This document shows positions 36,714 to 45,602 of a stretch of 64,000 nt of DNA, piece by piece. The notes under the pieces are model-generated. The model did not search any database and was not told where the DNA came from. It saw nothing but the letters and a program-made list of their open reading frames with translations. The position numbers and the translations under genes were made by a program. The stretch spans positions 1-64,000 of the forward strand of contig NZ_JAJISC010000003.1 of assembly GCF_024790395.1 (NCBI RefSeq), given 5' to 3'. The stretch is from Halomonas dongshanensis. GTDB lineage: Bacteria > Pseudomonadota > Gammaproteobacteria > Pseudomonadales > Halomonadaceae. Position 1 is the stretch's first letter. Each line of letters begins with the position of its first letter.

Positions 36714-38885
36714 ATGACCCAAGCCGCCTCGTTATCACTGCTGGCCACCTGCCCTAAGGGCATCGAAGGGCTGCTCGCCGAAGAGCTCACCGCGCTGGGC
36801 GCCACGCCCGGCAAAACCACGGTGGCAGGTGTCTACTTCGACGCCACCCTTGCGATTGCCTATCGCGTCTGCCTCTGGTCGCGCCTGGCCAACCGGGTCG
36901 TGCTGGTGCTGGCGCGCGCTCCTCTGATCGATACCGCCGAGCAGCTGCGTGACGCTGTCACCCAGCTTCCATGGCGTGAGCATCTAGCGCCGGGTAAAAC
37001 CCTTGCGGTGGACTTTCACGGTAAGAGTGACCACATTCGCCACACCCGCTTTGGCGCGCAAACGGTGAAAGATGGCGTGGTCGATGCGCTGCAACTCGCA
37101 GGGCAGGCGCGGCCCAACGTGGATACCAAGACGCCGGACCTGCGCCTTTACGCTCATCTGCATCGGGCGAATCTCACTCTTGGGGTCGATCTTTCCGGCG
37201 AAAGCCTGCACCGGCGGGGCTATCGTCGCGACGTGGGTCACGCGCCCCTCAAAGAGAACCTGGCCGCGGCGCTGCTAGTGCGTGCCGACTGGCCGCGTCG
37301 CGCCAAAGCGGGAGAGGCGCTCATCGATCCGCTGTGCGGCTCGGGCACGCTGCTGATCGAGGCGGCGATGATGGCGGCCGACCAGGCGCCCAACTTGAGC
37401 CGTACTACCTTTGGTTTTCATGGCTGGGCCGGTCATGACGAAGCGTGTTGGCGCGAGCTGCGCCGTGAGGCCGAGGCGCGGGCATCGATTGGCCGCAAAC
37501 GCTGCACGTGCCAGCTGTTCGGCTTCGATCAGAGTCCGGCGGCGCTCTCGGCGGCCAAGGCCAATGCCATGCGCGCGGGCATTCCTGCGTTGATTACGCT
37601 GAATGGGCAGGGGTTGGGGGCGCTTTCGCGCCCAGAAGCGCTCCAGGCCGAAAAAGGGCTTTTGATCACCAATCCGCCCTACGGCGAGCGCCTGGGCGAG
37701 CTGCCTGAGCTCGTCGCGCTTTACACCACTCTGGGTGAGAAGGCCAAGGCGCATTTTCCCGGCTGGACGCTGGCGCTTTTCACCGGCAACCCGGATCTGG
37801 GCCACCGCTTGGGGCTGCGGGCGCACAAACAGTACGCGCTGAAAAACGGCCCGCTGGACGCCAAGCTGCTGTTGATGGCCATCGACGAGCGCGCCGATGG
37901 CCCAACGCAGGCGGCACCGGCGGCGGTCGAGCGCTCCGAAGGCGCGCAGATGTTTGCCAACCGTTTGCTCAAAAACCGTAAGCGACTGAAGAAGTGGCTC
38001 AAGCAGAGCGGCGAGAGCTGCTACCGGCTCTACGACGCCGACATGCCGGAATACGCCTTCGCCGTGGATGTCTATGGCGCCCAGGTGCACGTTCAGGAGT
38101 ACGCGCCGCCGCGCTCGGTCAACGCCGCCCAGGCGCAAAAGCGCCTTTATGATGCGTTGGCGGTGCTGCCTGAGGTGTTGGAGGTCAATCCTGCTCACGT
38201 TCACATCAAGCGACGCGAGCGTCAAATGGGCGCCTCCCAGTACCAAAAGCGCGACAGCAGCGGCGAGCGTTTCGAGGTGCGCGAAGGGCAAGCGCGGCTT
38301 TGGGTCAATCTGCGCGACTACCTCGATACGGGGCTATTTCTGGATCACCGTCCGGTGCGCCGTAAGCTTTTCGCCATGGCGCAGGGCAAGCGGTTCCTCA
38401 ACCTGTTCTGCTACACCGCCACGGCAACGGTGCAGGCAGCGCTTGGTGGCGCGAGCGAAAGCGTCAGCGTCGATATGTCCAACACGTATCTTGACTGGGC
38501 CAAGGACAACTTCCGCCTCAACGGGCTAGATGAAACGCGCCATCGCACCGTGCGCGGCGACTGTTTCCAGTGGCTCGAAAACGCCACGGCCAGCTTCGAT
38601 TTGATCTTTATGGACCCGCCCACCTTCTCCAACTCGAAGAAGATGCGCGACACCTTGGATATTCAGCGTGACCATCCGCGGTTGATCGAACTGTCGATGA
38701 AGCGGCTTGTTCCCGAAGGGACGCTGATCTTCTCCAACAACCAGCGCCGCTTCAGCCTCGACCCCGCACTTGTCGAGCGTTTCGACGTTGAGGAGATCAC
38801 CGAGCGCACCTTCGACCCTGACTTTCAGCGCCGCGGCAACATGCATCACGTGTTCGTGCTGCGCCATAAACGTGGGGCAGCGTGA
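36714..38885 (+). CDS. rlmL: Bifunctional 23S rRNA methyltransferase RlmKL
   Basis: 723 residues, start at MTQAASLSLL; an upstream TTG frame adds 15 residues without a ribosome site. THUMP domain (~45-155), then an RlmL N6-type methyltransferase domain with DPLCGSGTLLIEAA and the NPPYGERLGE catalytic motif (for m2G2445), then the RlmK half (~400-723) with FLNLFCYTATATV and MDPPTFSNSKKM (for m7G2069). Cytosolic. The next gene overlaps by 4 bp (GTGA). Confidence 0.95.
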   Translation: MTQAASLSLLATCPKGIEGLLAEELTALGATPGKTTVAGVYFDATLAIAYRVCLWSRLANRVVLVLARAPLIDTAEQLRDAVTQLPWREHLAPGKTLAVDFHGKSDHIRHTRFGAQTVKDGVVDALQLAGQARPNVDTKTPDLRLYAHLHRANLTLGVDLSGESLHRRGYRRDVGHAPLKENLAAALLVRADWPRRAKAGEALIDPLCGSGTLLIEAAMMAADQAPNLSRTTFGFHGWAGHDEACWRELRREAEARASIGRKRCTCQLFGFDQSPAALSAAKANAMRAGIPALITLNGQGLGALSRPEALQAEKGLLITNPPYGERLGELPELVALYTTLGEKAKAHFPGWTLALFTGNPDLGHRLGLRAHKQYALKNGPLDAKLLLMAIDERADGPTQAAPAAVERSEGAQMFANRLLKNRKRLKKWLKQSGESCYRLYDADMPEYAFAVDVYGAQVHVQEYAPPRSVNAAQAQKRLYDALAVLPEVLEVNPAHVHIKRRERQMGASQYQKRDSSGERFEVREGQARLWVNLRDYLDTGLFLDHRPVRRKLFAMAQGKRFLNLFCYTATATVQAALGGASESVSVDMSNTYLDWAKDNFRLNGLDETRHRTVRGDCFQWLENATASFDLIFMDPPTFSNSKKMRDTLDIQRDHPRLIELSMKRLVPEGTLIFSNNQRRFSLDPALVERFDVEEITERTFDPDFQRRGNMHHVFVLRHKRGAA

Positions 38886-39217
38886 TTCGGCTGACGCTCT
38901 ACACCACGCTGGGTTGCCACCTGTGTTCGCTGCTAGAGGCCAACCTCGAACGTCTCGCCAATGCCGAGGTGGCACTGAAGCGTATCGATATTGCCACGAG
39001 CGCTTCGCTACTCGCGCTCTATGCTGAGCGGATTCCGGTCCTTATGGACGAGGCTGGCGCGATGCTCGAACGCGGCTTCGAGGCGCCGCGTTTGGCGGCG
39101 TGGCTGGCACAGCGAAATTGGCTCGATCAAAGCGTTTGGGCGCTTGAACGTGGCGCTAAGCGCGCCCCCAACGCGCCTACCGTGCATCGGGGGCGGCGTT
39201 ACTTGAAAGCGCCTTGA
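38882..39217 (+). CDS. Glutaredoxin-family thiol protein (DUF836 type)
   Basis: 111 residues starting with GTG. The thioredoxin-fold pattern LTLYTTLGCHLC (CxxC at residues 12-15) and the cis-Pro in ERIPVLMDEAG identify the glutaredoxin-like family often found beside methyltransferase or small redox genes. The last ~30 residues are a basic tail. It is translationally coupled to rlmL. Partner unknown. Confidence 0.85.
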   Translation: MIRLTLYTTLGCHLCSLLEANLERLANAEVALKRIDIATSASLLALYAERIPVLMDEAGAMLERGFEAPRLAAWLAQRNWLDQSVWALERGAKRAPNAPTVHRGRRYLKAP

Positions 39218-39253
39218 GACGAACGCTTTGAGCTTTTCAGGAAGGACGCGCCC

Positions 39254-39541
39254 TCAAAGCTGATCGAGCAGCGACAGCTGGCGCATCGCTTCGCGCCCTT
39301 CGGGGCTGTCGTCGGCCACGTCGAGCACCTTGCGAAAGCCGCGCGAATTTTGAATGGTGGCTTCGTCTTCCAGCCACATGTCGGCCTGGTCGCGGCTATC
39401 GGCTAGCTGGTGCTTCAAACCGCCGAACTGCGTGCCGATCTGCCCCCAGGCGCGGCTGAATATCCAGTCGCCGAACATGTCCTGATGAATATGCACCAGC
39501 ACATAGTCATGGTCGGTTTCCCAGCGTACGATCACACACAT
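39254..39541 (-). CDS. Small WGR-domain-like protein
   Basis: 95 residues starting MCVIVRWETDHDY; the longer frame to 39628 has no supporting site. The segment VHIHQDMFGDWIFSRAWGQIGTQFGG followed by a helix and RGFRKVLD matches the WGR fold, with WGQ in place of the central WGR. WGR domains bind nucleic-acid ends in PARPs and occur alone in bacteria. Role here unknown. It is divergent from pdxB by 102 bp. Confidence 0.7.
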   Translation of the reverse strand: MCVIVRWETDHDYVLVHIHQDMFGDWIFSRAWGQIGTQFGGLKHQLADSRDQADMWLEDEATIQNSRGFRKVLDVADDSPEGREAMRQLSLLDQL

Positions 39542-39643
39542 CTCCCTTGAACGAGTCACCCCTTGGGCGCGGCGGCGACATTGTAAAGCGCATTGCCGCC
39601 TGCGCCTATCTGTGGCGCTCTTCCACACCCCTAAGGAGCCAAC

Positions 39644-40789
39644 GTGAAGCTAATTGCCGATGCCACCATTCCCGCCCTGGACGCCTGCTTTAGCGCCTTT
39701 GGCACCATCGAACGGCTGCCCGGGCGCGCCATGCGAGCCGAGCAGGTGCGCAACGCCGATGCCCTGATCGTGCGCTCGATCACGCCGGTCGATGCTGCGC
39801 TCCTGGAGGGTAGCAGCGTACACTTCGTCGGCACCTGCACCATCGGCACCGACCATCTCGATCTCGACTACCTCGATGCCCACGGCATCAGCGTGGCCAA
39901 CGCGCCCGGCTGCAACGCCGAGGCGGTGGTGGATTACGTGCTCATGAGCCTGCTGACGCTGGCCGAGCGCGGTGGCTGGCGCCTGGGTGAGCGCTGCGTA
40001 GGCGTAGTGGGGGTGGGTAACGTCGGCGGGCGCTTGGTCGCGCGCTTGAACGCGCTGGGTGTCGAGGTGCTGTGCTGCGATCCGCCTCGTGCCGAGCGCG
40101 AAGGGGGCGACGGCTTTGTTGAGCTTGATACGCTGATCGAGCGCTGTGACGTGCTCTGCTTTCACGCCCCGCTGGTGCGTGAAGGCCCACACCGCACCCA
40201 GTACCTGCTCGATGCCGAGCGCATCGCGGCGCTGGCGCCCCATAGCGTGCTGCTCAACGCGGGGCGCGGTGACTGCATCGATGGTTTGGCGCTGCGCAAT
40301 CGCTTGGCCGGGCAGAACGATTTGAGCGTAGTGCTCGACGTTTGGGAGCACGAGCCGGATATCGATGCGAGCCTGCGTGATCTCGTCGCGCTCGCCACGC
40401 CACATATCGCCGGGCACAGCCTGGATGGCAAGCTGCGCGGCACTTGGATGATCCAGCAGGCGCTAGCCGCACACCTTGGGCGTGACATCGAAGGCAGCTT
40501 TTCCGCGCTCTGCCCGCCCGCAGCGGTGCCTGCACTCACGCTCAGCCATGCATTGCCGGTAGAGGACGCCTTGCGACTGTGTATGCGTGCGGTCTACGAC
40601 GTCCGTCGCGACCACGATAGCCTTCACCGCGAGGTGCTGATGCAAGGTATTCGCAAAGGCTTCGATCATTGCCGAGCCCACTACCCGCTGCGCCGCGAGT
40701 TCGCCACGCTGGAAGTAACGTTGGTGGGAGAGGCCGCTGAGCTTGCCAGCCCGCTACGCGCCGCAGGCTTTTGCGTCACGCTGGCCTGA
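39644..40789 (+). CDS. pdxB: Erythronate-4-phosphate dehydrogenase
   Basis: 381 residues, GTG start. NAD-dependent D-2-hydroxyacid dehydrogenase of the PLP pathway (second step of the DXP-dependent route). Order: catalytic N-domain, the GVVGVGNVGGRLVARL Rossmann motif (~119), NAGRGDCIDG, the ATPHIAGHSLDGK His, and a C-terminal PdxB dimerisation domain (~285-381). Cytosolic. Single gene. Confidence 0.95.
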   Translation: MKLIADATIPALDACFSAFGTIERLPGRAMRAEQVRNADALIVRSITPVDAALLEGSSVHFVGTCTIGTDHLDLDYLDAHGISVANAPGCNAEAVVDYVLMSLLTLAERGGWRLGERCVGVVGVGNVGGRLVARLNALGVEVLCCDPPRAEREGGDGFVELDTLIERCDVLCFHAPLVREGPHRTQYLLDAERIAALAPHSVLLNAGRGDCIDGLALRNRLAGQNDLSVVLDVWEHEPDIDASLRDLVALATPHIAGHSLDGKLRGTWMIQQALAAHLGRDIEGSFSALCPPAAVPALTLSHALPVEDALRLCMRAVYDVRRDHDSLHREVLMQGIRKGFDHCRAHYPLRREFATLEVTLVGEAAELASPLRAAGFCVTLA

Positions 40790-40814
40790 TCCTTTCGTCA
40801 TGCCAAAATGCAGC

Positions 40815-40834
40815 AAGGCCCGCAAGCGGGCCTT
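40815..40834. terminator. Hairpin between pdxB and htpX
   Basis: Perfect 9-bp stem AAGGCCCGC/GCGGGCCTT with a 2-base apparent loop, between convergent genes. T runs are weak on both sides. Confidence 0.65.
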
Positions 40835-40861
40835 GGTAGGACACAATCAAACGGCTAGGGC

Positions 40862-41767
40862 TTACTGACGGTAAGCCGCTTCCTTGAGGGCGCGAATCCG
40901 ATCGTCCAGCGGCGGGTGGCTGGCAAATAGGCGCTCGGTGATCGAGCGCGTTTGGCCCTTGGTGATGGCGAGGGCACGCAGGGTGTCGGGCATCTGATCC
41001 GGCAGCTCAGTTTCGCTCTTGAGTCGGGCCAGGGCGTTGACCATGGCGCCGGTGCCCGCTAGGCGCGCACCCATGGCGTCGGCGCGGTATTCACGAAAGC
41101 GTGAGAACCAGGCGACGATGGCTGAAGCGACCAAGCCAAAAACGATCTCGGCGACGATGACCACGACGAAGTAGCCCAGAAAGCCAAGGCCACCCTCGCC
41201 GCCGCTGCGGCTTTTGAGGAAAGAGTCGACCAGATGCGCCACGGCGCGGGCGAAGAACATCACGAAGGTATTCACCACACCCTGAATCAGCGCCAAGGTC
41301 ACCATGTCGCCATTGGCGACGTGCCCGATTTCGTGGGCAAGGACGGCGCGCACCTCTTCCGGGCGCATACGGTTCAGAAGCCCCGCCGAAACCGCCACCA
41401 GCGCGTCGTTCTTGTTCCAGCCGGTGGCGAAAGCGTTGGACTGCTGGGCGGGGAAAATACCCACCTGGGGCATCTTGATGCCTGCTTCGCGGGAGAGCTC
41501 GGCCACGGTGTCGACCAGCCACTTCTCCGTGGTGTTGGAGGGCGTTTCGATGATCACCGTGCCAGTGGAGCGTTTTGCCAACCACTTGGACATGAACAGC
41601 GAAATGATCGACCCGGCCATGCCGATAATGAAGCAAAACAGCAGCAGTGCGGTGAAATCGATGCCTTGGCCACGCAGGTAGCCATCTACCCCAAGTAGCT
41701 GCAGGGTGATACTGGCAACGAGCACCACGGCCAGGTTGGTCGCCAGAAAGAGCAGAATTCTCATCAT
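40862..41767 (-). CDS. htpX: HtpX membrane zinc protease
   Basis: 301 residues, TM helices at ~5-25, 35-55, ~155-180 and ~190-215. The zinc site HEIGH lies in [14 protein letters not shown] (~140-153), with the later glutamate ligand in [13 protein letters not shown]. It degrades misfolded inner-membrane proteins with FtsH. GGAG lies 10 bases before the first of two adjacent ATGs. Usually heat/envelope-stress induced; no promoter evident. Confidence 0.95.
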   Translation of the reverse strand: MMRILLFLATNLAVVLVASITLQLLGVDGYLRGQGIDFTALLLFCFIIGMAGSIISLFMSKWLAKRSTGTVIIETPSNTTEKWLVDTVAELSREAGIKMPQVGIFPAQQSNAFATGWNKNDALVAVSAGLLNRMRPEEVRAVLAHEIGHVANGDMVTLALIQGVVNTFVMFFARAVAHLVDSFLKSRSGGEGGLGFLGYFVVVIVAEIVFGLVASAIVAWFSRFREYRADAMGARLAGTGAMVNALARLKSETELPDQMPDTLRALAITKGQTRSITERLFASHPPLDDRIRALKEAAYRQ

Positions 41768-41793
41768 CGGTCGGTATCTCCAGAGAGTGATGA

Positions 41794-41815
41794 TATTACG
41801 TTGGTATAACGTTGG
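41794..41815. repeat. Tandem 11-bp duplication upstream of htpX
   Basis: TATTACGTTGG followed by TATAACGTTGG, 10 of 11 identical, in the alaA-htpX spacer. Confidence 0.7.
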
Positions 41816-41862
41816 CCCACTGCCAGGGGCGCCTACTTAGAGTCGTTTCGCCACGTTCGGGT

Positions 41863-43110
41863 TCACTGACGGTAACGCGCCAAGAAGTTGGCGAAGCGGT
41901 CCAGGGCATCGCCTAGCTGATCCGCCCAGGGCAGCGTAACGATGCGCACGTGATCGGGTTCGGGCCAATTGAAGGCGGTGCCTTGTACCAGCAGGATCTT
42001 CTCCTGAAGAAGCAGATCGAGCACCAGTTTTTGGTCGTCCTTGATGTTATAGACCTTGGGGTCGAGGCGCGGGAAAGCGTAGAGCGCGCCCTTGGGCGTT
42101 ACACAAGAGACGCCGGGAATGGCGCTTAGCTTTTCCACGGTAACGTCGCGCTGGGCCAAGAGCCGCCCGCCAGGCAGGATCAAATCATTGATCGACTGGT
42201 AGCCGCCAAGCGCCGTTTGAATCGCATGCTGGGCGGGCACGTTGGCGCATAGTCGCATGGAGGCGAGCATGGTCAGCCCTTGGATGAAGTCTTTGGCGCG
42301 CTGCTTGGCCAGCGTGCCGGAGATAGTCATCCAGCCCGAGCGAAAGCCAGCGCAGCGGTAGCTCTTCGACAGCCCGTTCATGGTGATTACCAACTGATCG
42401 TCGTCGGCCAGCGCCCCTGTCGCGGTATGCTCGACCCCGTCATAGAGAATCTTGTCGTAGATCTCGTCGGAGAACACCACTAGATTGTGCTGGCGGGCAA
42501 TCGCCAATACCTCACGCACCACCTCCGGCGGGTAGACGGCGCCGGTCGGGTTGTTGGGGTTGATGATCACGATGGCGCGCGTGCGGCTGGTGATCTTGTC
42601 GCGAATATCGGCTAAATCCGGCGTCCAGTCGGCCTGCTCATCGCATAGATAGTGCACGGCATTGCCACCAGAAAGGTGTGCCGCAGCCGTCCAGAGGGGG
42701 TAGTCCGGCGCGGGAATCAACACTTCGTCGCCGTCGTTCAATAGCGCCTGCATACACATGACGATCAGCTCAGAGACGCCGTTACCGATGTATATGTCCT
42801 CGATACCGACGCCGGGAATCTCCTTGCGCTGACACTCCTGCATGATCGCCTTGCGCGCCGAATAGAGACCCTTGGAGTCGCAGTAGCCTTGGGCGGTCGG
42901 CAAGTTACGCATTACGTCCTGCAAGATTTCTTCAGGCGCCTCGAAGCCGAAGGGGGCAGGGTTACCGATGTTCAGCTTGAGGATGCGCTGGCCTTCCTCT
43001 TCCAAGCGCTTGGCGTGGTCGAGAACGGGGCCGCGAATGTCGTAGCAGACGTTGTGCAGCTTGTGCGATTTGCGCAGCGGCTGCGGCTCGTTAGGCAGCA
43101 AGGTGTCCAT
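41863..43110 (-). CDS. alaA: Alanine-synthesising transaminase AlaA
   Basis: About 415 residues, class I aminotransferase. Very close to E. coli AlaA: VCYDIRGPVL, LKLNIGNPAPFGFEAPEEI, PTAQGYCDSKGLYSARK, the NPNNPTGAVYPPE block and the PLP lysine in NGLSKSYRCAGFRSGW. It makes alanine from pyruvate and glutamate. The frame opens with TTG at 43125 but the ATG at 43110 is more likely. Co-directional with htpX, rbgA and msrB. Confidence 0.95.
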   Translation of the reverse strand: MDTLLPNEPQPLRKSHKLHNVCYDIRGPVLDHAKRLEEEGQRILKLNIGNPAPFGFEAPEEILQDVMRNLPTAQGYCDSKGLYSARKAIMQECQRKEIPGVGIEDIYIGNGVSELIVMCMQALLNDGDEVLIPAPDYPLWTAAAHLSGGNAVHYLCDEQADWTPDLADIRDKITSRTRAIVIINPNNPTGAVYPPEVVREVLAIARQHNLVVFSDEIYDKILYDGVEHTATGALADDDQLVITMNGLSKSYRCAGFRSGWMTISGTLAKQRAKDFIQGLTMLASMRLCANVPAQHAIQTALGGYQSINDLILPGGRLLAQRDVTVEKLSAIPGVSCVTPKGALYAFPRLDPKVYNIKDDQKLVLDLLLQEKILLVQGTAFNWPEPDHVRIVTLPWADQLGDALDRFANFLARYRQ

Positions 43111-43203
43111 GCGGTGGGTATCCAAGGTGTGCGTGGCCGGGGTGGCGGCAGCACTCGAGATGCTTTTTCTAAAGAACCTCGAGCGCTGTCGCGCAAGACG
43201 CCA

Positions 43204-44160
43204 TTATGCGTCTGAATTTGCTTGGTTGTCTTGGTCGTTTTCAACGGGCGGCGCGGGAATGTCGGCCGGGGTTTCGAGCGTAACGCGGCCGAGCTTGCCA
43301 TCGCGCAGCTCGTGCAGCAGGACTTCGGCGCCGCGGTGCAAGTCGACTTCCCCGCCGGGGCGCAGCCCGCCCCGCTTTGCGGCGATCTCTTTGAGAATGG
43401 CGTGGCCGTCGAAGCCCGCCAGCGCGAGAAAGTCCGGCCGCTCGGGGCCGTCCGCGTCGATGGTCTGATCGTTCACCGGCGCCTCGTAAGCAGGCAGCGC
43501 CTTGAGCTTGTAGCGTGCCTTGAGTGCATCGGGATAGCGTTTGGCGAGCTCGGCGCTGGCGACGATGGCGACATCGCTATATTCGATGGCGGTATCGCGA
43601 ATGGCGCCGCTCGCGGCCAGACGGTAGGCGCTGGCCTGGTCTTCGATCTTGGGCCACAGCACGCCGGGTGTGTCGATCAAGGCCACGCGGCCGTCGATGC
43701 GCACCTTCTGCTGGCGCTTGGTGACGGCGGGTTCGTTGCCGGTCTTGGCGATCTTACGCCCAGCCAAACCGTTGATCAGCGTCGATTTACCCACGTTGGG
43801 AATGCCCATGACCATCACCCGCACGTCGCGGTCGGCGCGAACCGCACCCGACAGCTCATGGCACAGCTTGGGAATTTGTTTGAGCTCGCGGGTATTGGTG
43901 GTGGTGATGGCGAGTGCGCGCATGTCTTCCTGGGCATCGAAGAAGGCGACCCACTCAGCGGTGCGTTCGGGGTCGGCCAGATCCGCGCGGGAAAGAATCT
44001 TCAGCACCGGCTTGTGGCGCGTCAGCTCGGCGAGCATTGGGTTGGCGCTAGAGTAGGGCAGGCGTGCGTCGAGCACCTCGATGACGACATCGATCTCCGG
44101 CAGCGCGTCCTTGATCTGGCGGCGGGCCTTGTTCATATGACCGGGGAACCAGCCGAGCAT
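43204..44160 (-). CDS. rbgA: Ribosome biogenesis GTPase YlqF/RbgA
   Basis: 318 residues from MLGWFPGHMNKARRQI; the frame's earlier ATG (44175) would overlap the ribosome site CAGGAG, so 44160 is preferred. Circularly permuted G motifs: LSRADLAD (G4-like) before GIPNVGKSTLIN (G1) and LIDTPGVLWP (G3). YlqF/RbgA assists late 50S assembly. A small stem AGACGC/GCGTCT spans the stop codon. It begins just after the msrB terminator. Confidence 0.93.
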   Translation of the reverse strand: MLGWFPGHMNKARRQIKDALPEIDVVIEVLDARLPYSSANPMLAELTRHKPVLKILSRADLADPERTAEWVAFFDAQEDMRALAITTTNTRELKQIPKLCHELSGAVRADRDVRVMVMGIPNVGKSTLINGLAGRKIAKTGNEPAVTKRQQKVRIDGRVALIDTPGVLWPKIEDQASAYRLAASGAIRDTAIEYSDVAIVASAELAKRYPDALKARYKLKALPAYEAPVNDQTIDADGPERPDFLALAGFDGHAILKEIAAKRGGLRPGGEVDLHRGAEVLLHELRDGKLGRVTLETPADIPAPPVENDQDNQANSDA

Positions 44161-44179
44161 GGGTATCTCCTGCATGCAT

Positions 44180-44219
44180 AAAAAAGCGGACGGCCATTCT
44201 ACCAGAAAGGCCGTCCGCC
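44180..44219 (-). terminator. Terminator of msrB immediately upstream of rbgA
   Basis: GCGGACGGCC/GGCCGTCCGC perfect 10-bp stem with TTTTTT on the minus strand, ending about 20 bases before the rbgA start. Any rbgA promoter must overlap or read through it. Confidence 0.88.
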
Positions 44220-44265
44220 ATGAGGAGCACTGCGCGTAAGCCTCATTTAGGCTTAGCCGCTGCGC

Positions 44266-44664
44266 TTACTCGTCAGGGTGAAACTCCAACGCAACGGAGT
44301 TGATGCAATAACGCAGCCCTGTCGTTTGCGGGGGTCCATCAGGAAAGACGTGGCCCAGGTGGGCATCGCAGTGAGAGCACACTACCTCGGTGCGTACCAT
44401 GCCGTGGGAGGTATCGGTATGCTCCTCGACGTGCTTTTGTCCCAGCGGGCGATCAAAACTCGGCCAGCCACAGCCCGCTTCGAACTTGTGCTCGTTCTCA
44501 AACAGCGGCGCATGGCAGCATACGCAGTGGTAGATGCCCTGCGCGTCGCGTACCTGATAGTCCCCGGTAAAGGGGCGCTCCGTACCTTTTTCGCGAGTGA
44601 CGTGATACTGCTCTGGCGTGAGCGACTCGCGCCACTGCTCGGGAGTTTTTTCGATCTTGGCCAT
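44266..44664 (-). CDS. msrB: Peptide-methionine (R)-S-oxide reductase MsrB
   Basis: 132 residues. The two zinc CxxC pairs (CVCC near residue 48 and [10 protein letters not shown] near 97), GWPSFDRP and the catalytic Cys in [12 protein letters not shown] are all present. It reduces methionine-R-sulfoxide in oxidised proteins; there is no signal peptide, so cytosolic. After the stop, TAAGC recurs 13 bases on, and a TAAGCCT/AGGCTTA stem follows. Confidence 0.95.
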   Translation of the reverse strand: MAKIEKTPEQWRESLTPEQYHVTREKGTERPFTGDYQVRDAQGIYHCVCCHAPLFENEHKFEAGCGWPSFDRPLGQKHVEEHTDTSHGMVRTEVVCSHCDAHLGHVFPDGPPQTTGLRYCINSVALEFHPDE

Positions 44665-44717
44665 GGTCGCCTCCTTGGTCGGGCGGTAAGAAGGGAGAAG
44701 CGTTCTGCCTATACCAC

Positions 44718-44741
44718 GTAAGGTGCTATGTAAGGTGCTAT
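44718..44741. repeat. Perfect 12-bp tandem duplication upstream of msrB
   Basis: GTAAGGTGCTAT occurs twice in direct succession. The 287-bp msrB-tRNA spacer otherwise holds only the tRNA promoter. Confidence 0.85.
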
Positions 44742-44895
44742 ATCGATATGACCGCGCGCGGTGGTATGCGTTTCAGTGTATGTCAGGCGCGGGTAAATCC
44801 CCAATAGCGCTATTGCCCAACAGCTCCTTATGCGCACTTATATAGAGAAGCGCCTTGGTAAACAACTTATTAGCCAGGAGGTTGTGCCAGAGTGC

Positions 44896-44924
44896 TTGAC
44901 AGAAAAATACCTGCTGGGTAATAT
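44896..44924 (+). promoter_or_regulatory. Sigma-70 promoter of the tRNA array
   Basis: TTGACA, 17-bp spacer, TAATAT, followed by a GC-rich discriminator (ACGCGCCACC), 26 bases before the first tRNA. Consensus strength plus GC discriminator is typical of stringently controlled stable-RNA promoters. Confidence 0.9.
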
Positions 44925-44950
44925 ACGCGCCACCTCGACGAGGCATCTAC

Positions 44951-45026
44951 GTCCCATTCGTCTAGTGGTCTAGGACACCGCCCTTTCACGGCGGGAACAG
45001 GGGTTCGAACCCCCTATGGGACGCCA
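44951..45026 (+). tRNA. tRNA-Glu (TTC), copy 1
   Basis: 76 nt with encoded CCA. Acceptor GTCCCAT/ATGGGAC, anticodon loop CTTTCAC giving TTC, T-arm GTTCGAAC. Identical to copies 2 and 3. Confidence 0.97.
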
Positions 45027-45053
45027 CTTCGTTAAGGTGTGCGTCATCGGAAT

Positions 45054-45128
45054 GCGGGAATAGCTCAGTGGTAGAGCATCGCCTTGCCAAGGCGAGGGTC
45101 GGGAGTTCGAATCTCCTTTCCCGCTCCA
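45054..45128 (+). tRNA. tRNA-Gly (GCC), copy 1
   Basis: 75 nt with encoded CCA. Acceptor GCGGGAA/TTCCCGC, anticodon stem CGCCT/AGGCG with anticodon GCC (TTGCCAA loop), T-loop GTTCGAATC. Identical to copies 2 and 3. Confidence 0.97.
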
Positions 45129-45203
45129 AAATGGTAGTTGGGTCCAAGTGCCTTGGGTCGTGAGCTGGAACGCCAGCCCGGTCGAATCGCCTTCCCCGCT
45201 CCA
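45129..45203 (+). pseudogene. Decayed tRNA-Gly-like sequence 1
   Basis: The spacer after copy 1 ends in GGTCGAATCGCCTTCCCCGC followed by TCCA, matching the tRNA-Gly T-arm, acceptor and CCA with changes, and starts with TGGTAG like the D-arm. The anticodon arm is unrecognisable. It looks like a dead tRNA-Gly copy. Confidence 0.6.
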
Positions 45204-45221
45204 AAAAGCAATAGCTTATAC

Positions 45222-45297
45222 GTCCCATTCGTCTAGTGGTCTAGGACACCGCCCTTTCACGGCGGGAACAGGGGTTCGAACCCCCTATGGGACGCCA
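45222..45297 (+). tRNA. tRNA-Glu (TTC), copy 2
   Basis: Identical 76-nt sequence to copy 1, 18 bases after the decayed copy. Confidence 0.97.
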
Positions 45298-45339
45298 CTT
45301 TCGATGCGCAGTGCGGTAAACGAGAACAGCGGTTGCAGT

Positions 45340-45414
45340 GCGGGAATAGCTCAGTGGTAGAGCATCGCCTTGCCAAGGCGAGGGTCGGGAGTTCGAATCT
45401 CCTTTCCCGCTCCA
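45340..45414 (+). tRNA. tRNA-Gly (GCC), copy 2
   Basis: Identical 75-nt sequence to copy 1; the Glu-Gly spacer differs in sequence and is longer than in copy 1. Confidence 0.97.
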
Positions 45415-45489
45415 AAATGGTCGTTGGGTCCAAGTGCCTTGGGTCGTGAGCTGGAACGCCAGCCCGGTCGAATCGCCTTTCCCACTCCA
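45415..45489 (+). pseudogene. Decayed tRNA-Gly-like sequence 2
   Basis: Nearly identical to the decayed copy after Gly 1, with a few substitutions and one indel near the end (CGCCTTTCCCACTCCA). The two share ancestry and show that the whole Glu-Gly-remnant block was duplicated. Confidence 0.6.
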
Positions 45490-45508
45490 GAAAGCAACAG
45501 CTCAATAC

Positions 45509-45584
45509 GTCCCATTCGTCTAGTGGTCTAGGACACCGCCCTTTCACGGCGGGAACAGGGGTTCGAACCCCCTATGGGACGCCA
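45509..45584 (+). tRNA. tRNA-Glu (TTC), copy 3
   Basis: Identical 76-nt sequence to copies 1 and 2. Confidence 0.97.
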
Positions 45585-45602
45585 TCTCGTCACTTCTTTC
45601 AA

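Noticed and set aside
37275..38291. 338-codon frame antisense to rlmL
   Set aside because: A GC-driven shadow of a gene with intact methyltransferase motifs; its composition is Arg/Leu/Gln-rich with no fold signature.
43222..44181. Long open frame (319 codons) antisense to rbgA
   Set aside because: It mirrors the rbgA reading frame in GC-rich DNA, has no ribosome site and no recognisable protein motif; rbgA itself has all G motifs.
45222..45414. tRNA copies as an artefact of assembly duplication
   Set aside because: The tRNAs are identical but the spacers between them differ by substitutions, indels and length, so the copies are real separate loci.
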